DNA of 56,703 bases, from NCBI GenBank assembly GCA_963768025.1, contig CAVYGM010000013.1, forward strand, positions 1 to 56,703, given 5' to 3'. Below the pieces are notes generated by a model, which was not told the origin of the DNA, did no database searches, and was given only the letters and a program-made list of their open reading frames with translations. Origin of the DNA: CAVYGM01 sp963768025 (GTDB taxonomy: Bacteria; Bacteroidota; Bacteroidia; Cytophagales; Spirosomataceae). Position numbers and translations under genes: made by a program. Shown here piece after piece: positions 10,854 through 21,713 of this stretch. Positions within the stretch are counted from its first letter, which is position 1. Each line of letters starts with the position of its first letter.

Positions 10854-13800
10854 TTATTTTTTTACCTGATAGGCCTTTACGCCTTCCTGATTTATTCCAA
10901 ACAAAACCCGGTTTCCAATAGAAACGATACTTCTTACGTCGCCCGTCAGTTTAAATCCGGCCTGGCGCTGGGAAATAGTAGTGAACGTACCGTTGCCATT
11001 GCCTCGCAGCAGCAAGCCATGATTGGCGTCGAACTTCCCGAGCCGCAAGCGCCCCTGACTGATGTTCCCCGCCAGCAGTAGGTCTTTTTTGCCATCCTGG
11101 TTATAGTCCAGCGAAGTGATGGCAAATACGGGTGAGAACTGGGCTTCCAGGGGTAGTTCCTGTACCTTGAATTTTCCTTCGGGAGTACTCAGAAATAAGG
11201 CCGTTTTGAGGTAGTTGGCTTCTAGCTTCTGGGCGCTTTCCAATTCTTTTTCGGAGAAAAGATCCGTCAGCGTTACTTCCGAGTAGCTCTTGTAATCGGG
11301 GTAGCGGGCTCCCATGCTGCTCATCTGCATCACCAGCTCGTCGCGGGTGATGTACGGGTAGTTTTTGCCCTGAATGTAGCAACTCAGAATGGGGTCGATG
11401 GTACCGTTGCTATCAAAATCCCGGGCGTACAGCGTGGCCGGTTCCTGGTCACTGGCTCGTATCTGTGAGTTCAACCCCTGGTTTCCCGCTACCAGGTCGG
11501 GCTTGCCGTCGCCGTTCAGGTCGTTTACCAGCAGGGTATTCCACCAGCCTTTGTATTCTTTATCAAAATAGTCGCTGGTTCTGTTGGTCAATTTTCCGTT
11601 TTCGTTGATGAACACCGTCAGCGGCATCCATTCGCCTACCACCACCAAATCAGCTTTTTTATCGCCGTTGATATCCACGCTGGCCGCATCCGTCACGAGC
11701 CCTAGTTTAGAAATCGAGGAAGCTACTGCCGTAGTCCGGTTGGTGAAATTCCCTTTGCCATCATTGACCAAGAATATAGCTTTCGGGTAGCTCGGGATAG
11801 CGACCGGGTACCACGCGCCCGCCCACAAACAGATCGGGCTTGCCGTCGCCGGAAAAGTCGCCCGCGCATACGGCCCCGGTACTGGTAAGCATAGCCGGTA
11901 GGGCTCGGGGACTTAGGGTAAAGGTACCCTTGCCGTCGTTGAGGTACAGCTTATCCTGAAAGCGGGCATCGTTGGGTTCGAAATCAGCGTAGCCTCCGTG
12001 CGCTACGTACAGGTCGGGGGTCCCGTCGCCGTTGGCGTCGAAAAACACGGCATCGGTTACCTGCCCGGCGGCGTCGGCCTCAAAAGCAGGAGTGGCTTTT
12101 TTGACAAAATTCCCTCCCGTTTGTTGGACGAAGAGTGTACTGGCCTGCCCCTTGCTACCGCCGACAAAAACGTCTTCCAGCCCATCGCCGTCCACGTCGG
12201 CTTTGACCAGAATGGGCGTGGTGAACGAGAGCGGGTTGACCAACAGCGGCTGCCGGTAAAAATCGTTGATATCGGGTGTCGCATCCTGGTGGGAGATGGG
12301 GGAAGGTACCTCTTCAAACAAAGGAGGCTCGCTACCGGGCCATTTGTAGGTACCTAACGCCTCGGTTTCCGATACGCTCAGTAGTTGATCTACCTTCGGG
12401 TTGGCGATCAACTGCTGTTTGCCCGAAGACCACACCACCCGCAGCGAATCAATGGTAGTGGTTTCGCCCAACCCAAAATGCAGGGTAGGTGATACGCTGG
12501 ATTCGTAGCCGCGCGTGGGCATTTGTTCCAGGTACTGCTGCTGACCGCCGCTGTATATAGTCACCTGCGCCCCAAGGCCCTGGGTATTGGGCGCCTTGCC
12601 CTGGGTTTTTACTTTCAGGTAGTGGTGTTTGGATAAAGTATTGGCCTGGTTCTGGTAGACAAACGCGGGTTGGTTGACATTATTGACGACCAGATCCAGA
12701 TCCCCGTCGTTGTCCAGATCGGCGTAGGCGGCGCCGTTGCTGTTCGAGGGGCGGTCCAGGCCCCAGTCTCGGGTGACGTTTTTGAATTGTCAGATTCGTT
12801 GTTATTTTCGAAAATGTAGTTGGTCAGGTTGGACGACGGAATTTCGTACACCAGTTTCAGCACGTCGGCGCGTTGGATACCCTGCTGCTGATTCTGCACG
12901 TAGTCGCTCATGTGTTTGAGGAAATCCATGTTGGTGTAGTCGCGCAGGTAGCCGTTGGTGATGTAGAGATCTTTCCAGCCGTCGTTGTCGAAATCGGCAA
13001 ACAGTGCCGACCAGCTCCAGTCGGTGTTGGATACGCCGGCCAATTGGCCTATTTCCCGGAAGGAACCGTTGCCATCGTTGATGTGCAGCATGTTGCGCAT
13101 GTACTGGTGGTTGAAGCCCAGCCGTACATTCAGGTCAAATTTCTCGTAGTTGTCGGGGGCCATCAGGAGTTTCTGGCGGCGGTTGTCCTCGGGCAGCATG
13201 TCGAGGGTCATGATATCCGGACGGGCGTCGTTGTTGAGGTCGGCCACGTCGCTGCCCATCGAGAAATGCGAGGTATGCCCGATGCTGCTGCTGAGCTGAT
13301 CGGTAAAGCCACCTTTCTTGTTGTTGATGTAGAGGTAGTCCGGTACCTGGTAGTCGTTGGACACGTAAATGTCGGTCCAGCCGTCGCCGTTGAGATCGGC
13401 TACGCCGGCCCCCAGGCCGTACGATAGGGCGGAGCTTTGCAGACCGACGGCGCGGGTAACGTCTTTGAAGGTGTTCCGTCGTTGCGGTAGAGCCGCATCC
13501 CGTTCATGGGATCATCCTTTTTGAGGAGTTCGGCCGTGCCCAGTTCATTCAGCACGGGTAAGGACTTGGGATTGTGGTTGAGCAGGAACATATCCAGGTC
13601 ACCATCTTTGTCGTAGTCGAAGAAAGTGGCCTGCGTGCTGGTACCCTGGCTGGCCAGGCCGTATTTTTCGGCTTCTTCGGTAAAGGTAGGTACCCCATCG
13701 GCTCCGGCTCCCTGATTGATGTAGAGTTCGTTTTTGCGCTTTTCGGGCGAAAAATTTCCCGAGTAGCATACGTAGATGTCCAGTTTGCCATCGCCGTTCA

Positions 13801-14159
13801 CATCGGCCATGGTCACGCCGGTTTTCCAGCTGGTATCGCGCCCGGCCACGCCGGCCTTGGTGGTGATGTCCTCAAACTTCAACGGTTCGCCGTCGCGACT
13901 GCCTTTGTTCAGGTACAGGCGGTTGGGTACCATGTTGCCCGAGAAGTACAGGTCGTCCAGTCCGTCGTCGTTGAGGTCGCCCACGGCCACGCCGCCGCCG
14001 TTGTAGAAGTACTCGTACATGAGTACGTTTCCGTTCAGACTTTCGGTAATGGTGTTTTCGAAGGTAACGCTGGTTTGTTCGGGAGCCAGGAGGGTGAAGA
14101 GCGGGTTTTCAGGCGCCGGACTCTGTTTGTTTCTCATCGGTTTGCTTTTGACAACCCAT
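10854..14159 (-). CDS. FG-GAP/VCBS repeat protein with ASPIC/UnbV domain, frameshifted
   Basis: A surface lipoprotein built from about ten FG-GAP/VCBS repeats, each containing a calcium-loop signature such as DLNDDGLDDLYFSGN, DVNGDGKLDIYV, DFDNDGWKDLYITNG or DVDGDGLEDVFVGG, giving a beta-propeller. An ASPIC/UnbV domain (HFGLGETTTIDSLRVVW, about 12430-12480) lies in the middle. Reading frames join near 13465, 12785 and 11800 and once more near the N-terminus. A lipoprotein signal (SVGLILMGCQ) is encoded just upstream of and through 14159 without a clear start codon, so the true start is unresolved and probably near 14190. Such proteins often accompany SusCD pairs in Cytophagales. Here it follows the SusD gene but beyond a terminator. 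Its ligand is unknown. Confidence 0.8.
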
Positions 14160-14270
14160 CAATATAAGGCCTACACTGAAAAATAAATCTTATACCGCTG
14201 ATGGGAAATAATACGCGCCAACATACAGCAGGAAGGGTAGATTTTGTAAAAACTGGATTATTAAAAATGC

Positions 14271-14308
14271 AAAAAGAATCCGGGCCGACCAATGGTCAAC
14301 CCGGATTC
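14271..14308 (-). terminator. Rho-independent terminator of the second susCD pair
   Basis: On the minus strand GAATCCGGG pairs perfectly with CCCGGATTC (14276-14284 and 14300-14308), with a nested GACC/GGTC stem in the loop, followed by five T (14271-14275). It lies 30 nt past the SusD stop and before the FG-GAP gene. Confidence 0.8.
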
Positions 14309-14337
14309 TCATAATCAACTACTACCAACGATCAAGA

Positions 14338-16215
14338 CTAATTTTCAACGTACCCTGGATTGTTGATCAGCTTGTTGTTCCGGTTAATTTCATCCCTTGA
14401 AATAGGGTAGGAAATACATTTTGTCGTAGCCAGCTACGGTTTTCCTTACCCGGATCAATCTCGAACGGACGTAGTACTTATAATCGTAGTTATTCGTTGC
14501 TGTACTTGTATACCGATCACCGTCTTTGCCGGGCTTCAAGGTACCTACGACCTTGATACCATTGGCTTTGACGGCCCAGCGTGCTAGGGGCAATCATCCA
14601 GCGGCGGGCATCGTGAAAGCGTTGCTCTTCAAAAAGCATCTCAATGCGCTTCTCATTGCGGAAGCGATCCACCAGCGCTTGTCCGGCATCGGTGATAGCA
14701 GGCATACCCGAGCGGAAACGGATTTTGTTCAGCCAGGTACGGGCTTCTGCTTCCTGACCCAAGCCCGATACAAGCCTCAGCGTAGTTGAATACAGCTTCG
14801 GTGTAGCGCAGAAATCGGCCAGGGAATTTGCTGCCAGGTGTTCTGATCTACGATAGCAGGGATTAGGATCAGTAAATTTACGCATGTAGTAGCCCGTGTA
14901 GCTACCGTTCCAGTCTTCGATCGAGCTTTGGCGCGTATCCAGACCGAAGTGGGTCACTTTCTGTCCGGCGGCGTCGATTACTTCGTACCGTCCGGTCTGA
15001 ATCTGGCTGGCGGGGTCCTTAGGCAGGTTGGCGTTGGAGCGTACCTTCCAGGGCGAACCCTCGTACAGAATGGAGGCCTCGAAGCGAGGGTCACGGTTGA
15101 CGTACGGATCGGCGGCGTGAGCCGGGTTGCTCCAGTCAAACTTGGTTCCGTCCATCATTTCGTAGTCGTCCACCAGCAATTGAATGGGTGAGTTACCCGC
15201 CCAGTTGTTATACCCATTGGGGCCATTGAACAGACCCAATGCGGCCACCGTCTTCCTGCTTGGCGTTGATGAAGTAACGTCCCAGAAGAATTTCTGTTTC
15301 ACCACCATTGCGGGCCAACGACAGGTTCATGTAGTTGGTAGTTCCCTGTGCAGGCGGTGTACCGGAGCGGTCAGGTTAAGCTTGTAACCCCGGTTCAAAT
15401 CCAGCACCGCTTTGGCAGCATCCTTGGCTTTCTGCCACCGCTCGGTGCGGCTACCGGTCAGGTAGCCCACCAGCTCGGGCTTCGTAGTAAGCAGCAATCA
15501 CACTTGACTTGGCCTTGGCCGTAGGAATGTCGTGCAAGTCACTGGCCGCGTAGGTTAAAATCCGGGATTTTAGCGCCAGGGCAGCCGCTTTGGAGGCCCG
15601 TCCGGCGGCCAGTGTTTTGCCATCCAGTAGCGTAGCGGCTTCGTCCAGATCTTTCACAATGAAGTCCACCGTTTCTTCCCAGGTATTACGGGCGTACGGT
15701 GTAATCCGCTTCACCCAGCTCATACGGGCGATCAATCAGGGGTACACCACCATAGTAACGAGCCAGCTGATGATAGTAATAAGCACGCATAAATTTGGCC
15801 TCACCCGTCAAGCGATCCACAATATTGTTAGTATTGGGGAATTGAGGAGCAGCCAGGTTCTTCAAAGCCAGGTTGGCCGCCCGGATACGGGTATACATGT
15901 TGCGCCAAGTTCGTAGGTTCCGTTCATCCAGCCCGGATCAGCCGGGCTGGAGCGTGATTCGGTGACGTCGTGATGTTTCGACCAGGGTGGGTAAAGATGG
16001 TTTCGTCGGTCAGCGAGGCGAGCATTTGCTCGTCGAAGCCGCCATTACCAAAGCCCGTGTAGATGTTCGTCACGAAGGCTTCAGCCAATGCGGCATCCGT
16101 CCAGACGGCGTCCTGCGATAACTTGGCTGAGCGGTTGGGTGTTCACGAAGTCGTCATTACAACTGGTCGTGACGGCCAGATACAGGGATAACGCAAATAT
16201 TTTTATTTTTTTCAT
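14338..16215 (-). CDS. SusD/RagB-family outer-membrane lipoprotein, heavily frameshifted
   Basis: The second SusD-type glycan-binding lipoprotein. The start ATG at 16215 opens MKKIKIFALSLYLAVTTSC, a lipoprotein signal with Cys at residue 19. Characteristic segments are FMRAYYYHQLARYYGGVPL (about 15750), the RFRNEKRIEMLFEEQRFHDARRW motif near 14640 and the end INNPGYVEN with the stop at 14338-14340. At least six frame changes between 14400 and 16150 break the gene, yet all family segments are present in order and the total is about 620 codons. It follows the SusC stop by 19 nt. The family call is secure; the number and origin of the frameshifts need re-sequencing. Confidence 0.85.
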
Positions 16216-16234
16216 AATCTTTTTAATTAATTAA

Positions 16235-19200
16235 TTAGAATGTTGCAGCTAAACCAAAGTTAATAATCTTTTGTTGCGGATAATAATATCCGGTTGAGTT
16301 ATCTGCTTCGGGATCGAATACTTTCAGCTTGTCCCAGGTGAGCAGGTTAAGTCCGTTGAAATATACCCGGAATTGGCTCAATGCCTACTTTCGAGATAAG
16401 AGTCGATGGAAGGGTATAGCCCATTTCCAGGTTTTTCAGACGAATATAATCCGAGCTTCTCAACCAGTAATCGTTACCATTTCGAGCCCTGAGTAATACT
16501 GATCACTCCGGTTAGCAATACGGGGATGAACGCTGCTTGGGTTTTCAATCGTCCAGCGATTCTGGTACACATCCTGAAGGAAGTTACCAATGTTACCTGA
16601 CTCACCCGTACTTACGTATTGCTTGGCACCGGCCGCACCCTGAAATAGGACGGTCAAATCAAAGTTTTTGTACTGAGCTCCCAGATTAACACCACCGGTG
16701 AAATAAAGGTAGGTTGGTATTGTCAAGACGTACGCGGTCGTCGGCTGTAATTTTTCCGTCTCCGTTGAAATCCTGGTACTTCATGTCGCCGGGGCGTAGC
16801 TGATTTACGATAGCTTTGTAATCCAACTTGTTGGCATCAATTTCAGCCTGATCTTTAAATACACCGTCGTATTTGTACACCATGTAAGTATTCATCGGCT
16901 TGCCGGTAGAGCGCTGCCACTCGGGAGCACCAGGGGCTTCATCCCAGAAAATGATTTTGTTCTTGAGCATAGCCGCCGTTTACGCTGACGCTGTACTTGA
17001 AGTCATTGATCTGGTTGCGGTAGCCAATGTTGAATTCAAATCCTTTGTTCTTCACCTCTCCGATGTTCTCGGAAGGTAGGGAAAGACCGGTACTTTGTGG
17101 AACCGAAGCATTCTTGAAGTAAAGGATGTTGGTACGGTGGTTGGAGAACGCGTCCAGTTCAACGGTGACTTTTCCGTTGAACAGCTGTGCTTCCAGACCT
17201 ATGTTTGAGTTGGTGGCCACTTCCCAGGTAATGTTGGGGTTTGGTACACGGGCTTCAAACAAGGTTTTTGTTTCGGTAGTTGCCAATAATGTAGCTGCGG
17301 AATCCGTAGGTCGACAGGTACTGATAGGTAGCCAATGTAGTGGTATTGGGGATGTACACCTGGTCATTTCCAAGCTGTCCGATAGATCCACGAATTTTCA
17401 GGAAGTTCACCGCGGGGATGTTGTTTTTCCAGAAGCCTTCTTCCGAAACTACCCATCCTAGCATCACACCAGGGAAGAAACCATAGCGGGTGGCTTCGGG
17501 GAAAATATCCGAGCCATCGTACCGCCACAGGAACTCAGCCAGGTACTTCTCCTTGTAGTTGTACCCAACCCGACCAAAATAGTTGATACGGGCGGTTTCG
17601 AAAGCACCACCACCGTTGTTTCTTTGGAGGTCACCACCGGCAAAAAGCTGATCAAGGGCAGGCGAAATGAAGAAACGACGGAAAGCATTGAAGTTATCTC
17701 CGGTTATTGTTTCCCGGTTACTACCGGCAATTACGTTGAAGGCATGATCACCGAAGGTTTTCTCATACGAAAGTACCCCCTGCAACAGAATATTCAACTG
17801 GTTGTTGTTACTCAGGCTTAAGGTTAGGCTCCGAAGGCCCGCGAACACTTGCTACTAGTTTGGGCGTTACGCCATCGGCTTCAAATCCACTGCCCCGCTG
17901 ATACAGGGTCCAGGGGATGTTCCAGAACTTGGTGTTACGGCTCAGGTTGTCAACGGCGCCTGTACCGGTAACTTTTAGGCCGTCTACTCCTGGAATCTTT
18001 ATTTCCAATGAGCCGTTGGTCTGTACGTAGTTACGCGTGTCTTTGTCATATCCACTCAGGTCAGTCGTGATCACTACTGGGTTTTCACCGTTCTCGATGT
18101 CAGGACCGGGACGGCCATCAGGCCAGTAGGCAGGCTCCTGAGGCTTACCGCGCATCAGCATTCGGAAAATAGTACCTGGTGATTTTGTGGGATAGGCCCG
18201 ATCTTCGCGGCGGCCCAACATACCCAACGTCACCTTCATGTACTTGTTGATATTGGCATCCAGATTGATCCGGAGGTCATACTGCTTGTAGCCAGTGGCT
18301 GAATTGATGTAGTAGCCATCCTGATTCTGGTAGCCCAGCGAGGCCAGATACCGCAGGTTTTCGGTACCTCCGGTCATTTGCACATTGTGCCGAACCTGAG
18401 GCGAGTTCCTCTTCAGCGTAGCACCATACCAGTCGGTGTCAGGGTGTCCCCAGGGATCAGAGCCGTCATTGTACTTTTTGATATCGTCGGGCGTAAAAGG
18501 AGCTTTGCGGATTGTACCATTCGGACGGGTATAGCTACCAGTTGCTTTGTACGCTTGCGTAGCGGCTTCCCACTCTGCTACGGGCAAGCCATAAATATCC
18601 AGGTCGTTCAACATGCCTGTATACTGAGCTGCATTGGCCACATCAGGAAGTATCGTTGGATTCGAGAAACCCTGATTGAAAGAGTACGACAGTGAAGGCT
18701 TGCCCGTTTTTCCACGTTTGGTGGTAATCAGGATAACCCCGTTGGCTGCCCGTGAACCATAAATGGCGGCGGCGGCATCTTTCAGAATAGAGATACTTTC
18801 GATATCGGCCGGGTTGATACGGTCCAAACCACCTTCGCGGTTAGGGATACCGTCCACAACGATCAGGGCACTGTTGTTACCCAGCGTGTTGTTTCCGCGA
18901 ATCCGGATAACGGCACCATCGTTTCCTGGCTGACCGCTCCGGTTTACCGCTGTCACACCCGGTAGACGACCCGCCAGTGAGTTCGCCAGGTTGACGGCCG
19001 GTGATTTTACCAGCTCGTCTCCTTTCACGGATACGACCGAACCCGTTACGGTTTCTTTCTTCTGAGTACCGTAGCCCACTACCACCACTTCGCTAAGTGA
19101 CTTGGTGTCGGTAGCTAGTTTGAGATCCAGCGTAGTGCGGCCGTTCAGAGGAATTTCCTGAGAGATGAACCCGATGGAGGAAACAATCAGGGTGACGTTG

Positions 19201-19427
19201 GCATCAGGAACATTCAGCGAAAAGTTTCCATCGGCGTCGGTTGAGGTTCCCGTAGTGGAACTTTTGACCAATATGTTGGCTCCGGGAATGCCCGTGCCTG
19301 CCTCATCGGCTATTTTTCCTTTGACCACTGTTTGCGCGAATGCGCCAATAGCTCCGGCCAGGAAAAAAGTAAGTACCAATAGACATTGCCTGGCGACAGG
19401 TAATGCCCGAAGAGTAGTAATTTTCAT
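16235..19427 (-). CDS. SusC/RagA-family TonB-linked outer-membrane protein, frameshifted
   Basis: A full-length SusC transporter of about 1060 codons. The signal peptide ends at about residue 31 (LAGAIGAFAQ), followed by a carboxypeptidase-D-like beta-sandwich (VKGKIADEAGTGIPGANI, about 35-110), the plug domain with EVVVVGYGTQKKETVTGSV and the invariant AAAAIYGSRAANGVILITTK near residue 220, then the barrel ending GLAATF. The first 530 residues are in one open frame; from 17.85 kb to the end there are at least five frame changes (near 17820, 17270, 16960, 16715 and 16400). The SusD partner starts 19 nt after the stop, so the pair is an operon. The substrate cannot be read from the sequence. 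Confidence 0.9.
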
Positions 19428-20189
19428 AGATTGGGATTGAAGTTGATAATTAAATTAAAGGTTCAAACTGGTTACTTTAACTAGCCTGTCCCGGCTAGAC
19501 AAACGAAGGGCTGAAGGAATATCCTGAAATCACAGATAACCCCCACTTCAGGGAATTGGTACGTGTTTACATAGGCAAGCAGATTTAGATGCGAGAAAAA
19601 CACTTCGTAAAGTTTGAGAGGGACTACGTTTCTTATCGCTTGGGACCTTAGTCTGTTAGTTGGACTGTATGGATTCAGGAGGGGCAAAAGGGGAAAGTCT
19701 GCATTACTTGTTTCATTGTCAATATTTTATTTTCACGTTCACAAACCATTTCATTCACTATTCTCTATAAGATGCGCAAAGGCCATATTTACTCAAATCT
19801 GGAAAGTTTTTGCATTTAGTATACATCTATCCCTACCTATCTCATACATAATCCAAATTTATTCATATTTCCTGATAAGAAACTACTTTTAGGATTCGGA
19901 TTTTTTTTCTGGTCATTTCTGAGCTATCAAAAAGAATGCAATTTTAAGCAAATAAAATGCTACAATCTAACCAAGGCTTGACTTTTAACGACTAAATTTT
20001 GACGTATATTGAGAAATAGTAGCTTTTTTAAGATAAAATCTAGTTTGATGGCAGGGGAAGCGTACGAATTTTGCCAAATTCATTTGGATGCCTGATGGCG
20101 GCAAGCTTCCATTATCTTGGGAGGCACAGGAGTGCGCAAGAGCAGCTGAACACCTATGGACTAGTTGGAGTTTTAAGAAAGTTTTACTG
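19428..20189. other. Gene-free A/T-rich spacer upstream of the second susC
   Basis: No gene is recognised. Short open frames are A/T-rich and lack family resemblance. CTAGCC-TGTCCC-GGCTAG at 19481-19498 is an inverted repeat 54 nt ahead of the susC start, which could be an operator or part of the mRNA leader. A minus-strand TAAATTTG (19854-19861) matches the Bacteroidota -7 element but has no matching -33 element. Confidence 0.4.
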
Positions 20190-21704
20190 CTACTTGTCAA
20201 TTTTGGAAAGAGTCTCTGCGGGAGTGGCCGGTTGTCCGGCTTTGAGAAACTCCGCCACGGTGGCCTCGTCCAGGCCCGTCACAATGTTCAGATCAGGACG
20301 TATTTTCTTCAATTTTTCGATACCCTCAACGGTAACCGCCGACTTCCAAACGAATACATTTTTTAAGGCTTTCATAGCCGCCAGATTCTGAAGCCCGGCA
20401 TCGGTGACCTTAGTACCAATCAGGTTGAGGTATTCGAGGTAAGCAAGGCCTTTCAGGTTAGCTAGGCCCGCATCCCCGATTTGGGTATATTCAAGGTGTA
20501 GCTTGTTAAGGTTTTTTAGGCGCGCAATTTCCGGCATTGAGGCGTCGGTGATCTTGGTTTCACCCAGCTTAAGCCACACGATTTGCGGGGCCAGGGGTGT
20601 CAGTAGTTTGATTTGCGGATCGGTGAGCGAAGAGGCATTGATCGCGTTCACTTCGATGAGGTTCTGTTCCCTGGCTACCGGCATCACCAGCATTTTTGCA
20701 TTTTCAAGCGCAGCCACGGCTTTTGGATCCGGCTCGGCTACTTTCATGCTCAGCACGGGTGACTGGGTACTTTGAACTTCCCCTCCTCCTCCAGCGGTGC
20801 TCAGCGAAGCCAGGGCGGGTTTTATTTTCTCGTCGGCTTTCAGGTCTGCTACTTTCTTATCCACCGGCGCGCCCTGATCAATCCACCAGGCCAGCAGGGC
20901 TATCTGCGATTCGGAAAGCTGACGTTTTCCCTTGGGAGGCATGTGTTCTTCTTCTTCCAGGGGCAGCAGGCAGCGTTTGAGTAGTTCGCTGTCGACACTT
21001 TTTCCTACCACCAGTACCGGGCCGTTTTCTCCGCCTTTCATGAGCAGGTCATAGGTATCCATGCGGAGGTCGCCCTTCTTTTTGGTAGGATTGTGGCATT
21101 GGGTGCAATGAACGCTCAGGATCGGCTGCACGATGTCGCGGTAGACGATGGCCTGGGGTACATTGGCAATGGGCTTTGATTTCGGTAATGATTCCTGCTG
21201 CCGGGGAGGCAGGCCCGCCAGCGCCCGGAAGGGCTGCGGGGTATACTGGGTGAGGTAGTCTTCACCATGGGTGAGCCCGCCACCGTGGTGACCGGCCGCT
21301 AAGGTAAGGAGGGTACCTATGCCCAAGGCAGGCAGATACAGGGCCGGAGCAAACGGAATACGGTCGCCCAGAATATCGGATTTGGCGATCCAGGCTACCC
21401 AGGCTAGGCTAGCTACCCCAATGCCCTGCCACATGTGCTCATCGAGGAGTTCTTCTTCATAGCCTCCGCCCAGCGACAGCAAATAACCCGCTCCACACGC
21501 AAAAGTTGCGCTAACAGCCGACCAGAAAAGCACAAAGGATACGGTAGACTCGCTGACGCTGATCTTACCCAGGCGGCGTCCGATCTCAAGCAGAGCCGCT
21601 ACCAGGAGAAACCCGATGGGTAAATGGACCAGGACGGGGTGAAAACGCCCAAAAAAAAGGGCCCAGTCGGATACTTGGAGCAGAAGGGTAGTCAGCATAG
21701 ACAA
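20190..21704 (-). CDS. DUF2231 membrane protein with c-type cytochrome and leucine-rich-repeat domains
   Basis: An intact 504-residue inner-membrane protein. Residues 1-155 carry about four hydrophobic helices with the DUF2231-type start FGRFHPVLVHLPIGFLLVAALLEIGRRLG. A planctomycete-type cytochrome domain (PSCyt1) follows with the haem motif CTQCH at 200-204, the distal MPPKGKRQLS and WWIDQGAPVD. From about residue 370 leucine-rich repeats appear (LKNLNKLHLEYTQIGDAGL, LAYLEYLNLIGTKVTDAGL). It probably senses or passes electrons at the periplasmic face, but no substrate can be given. It is the last gene of the 20.2-29.9 kb set and starts 9 nt after the fucosidase-like gene, so translation is likely coupled. 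Confidence 0.8.
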   Translation of the reverse strand: MSMLTTLLLQVSDWALFFGRFHPVLVHLPIGFLLVAALLEIGRRLGKISVSESTVSFVLFWSAVSATFACGAGYLLSLGGGYEEELLDEHMWQGIGVASLAWVAWIAKSDILGDRIPFAPALYLPALGIGTLLTLAAGHHGGGLTHGEDYLTQYTPQPFRALAGLPPRQQESLPKSKPIANVPQAIVYRDIVQPILSVHCTQCHNPTKKKGDLRMDTYDLLMKGGENGPVLVVGKSVDSELLKRCLLPLEEEEHMPPKGKRQLSESQIALLAWWIDQGAPVDKKVADLKADEKIKPALASLSTAGGGGEVQSTQSPVLSMKVAEPDPKAVAALENAKMLVMPVAREQNLIEVNAINASSLTDPQIKLLTPLAPQIVWLKLGETKITDASMPEIARLKNLNKLHLEYTQIGDAGLANLKGLAYLEYLNLIGTKVTDAGLQNLAAMKALKNVFVWKSAVTVEGIEKLKKIRPDLNIVTGLDEATVAEFLKAGQPATPAETLSKIDK

Positions 21705-21713
21705 ACAAAAGCA

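Noticed and set aside
13574..14167. A plus-strand open frame of about 200 codons opposite the FG-GAP gene
   Set aside because: It is the complement of Asp/Gly/Asn-rich calcium-loop repeats and shows only His/Val-rich text; the minus strand encodes a recognisable protein.
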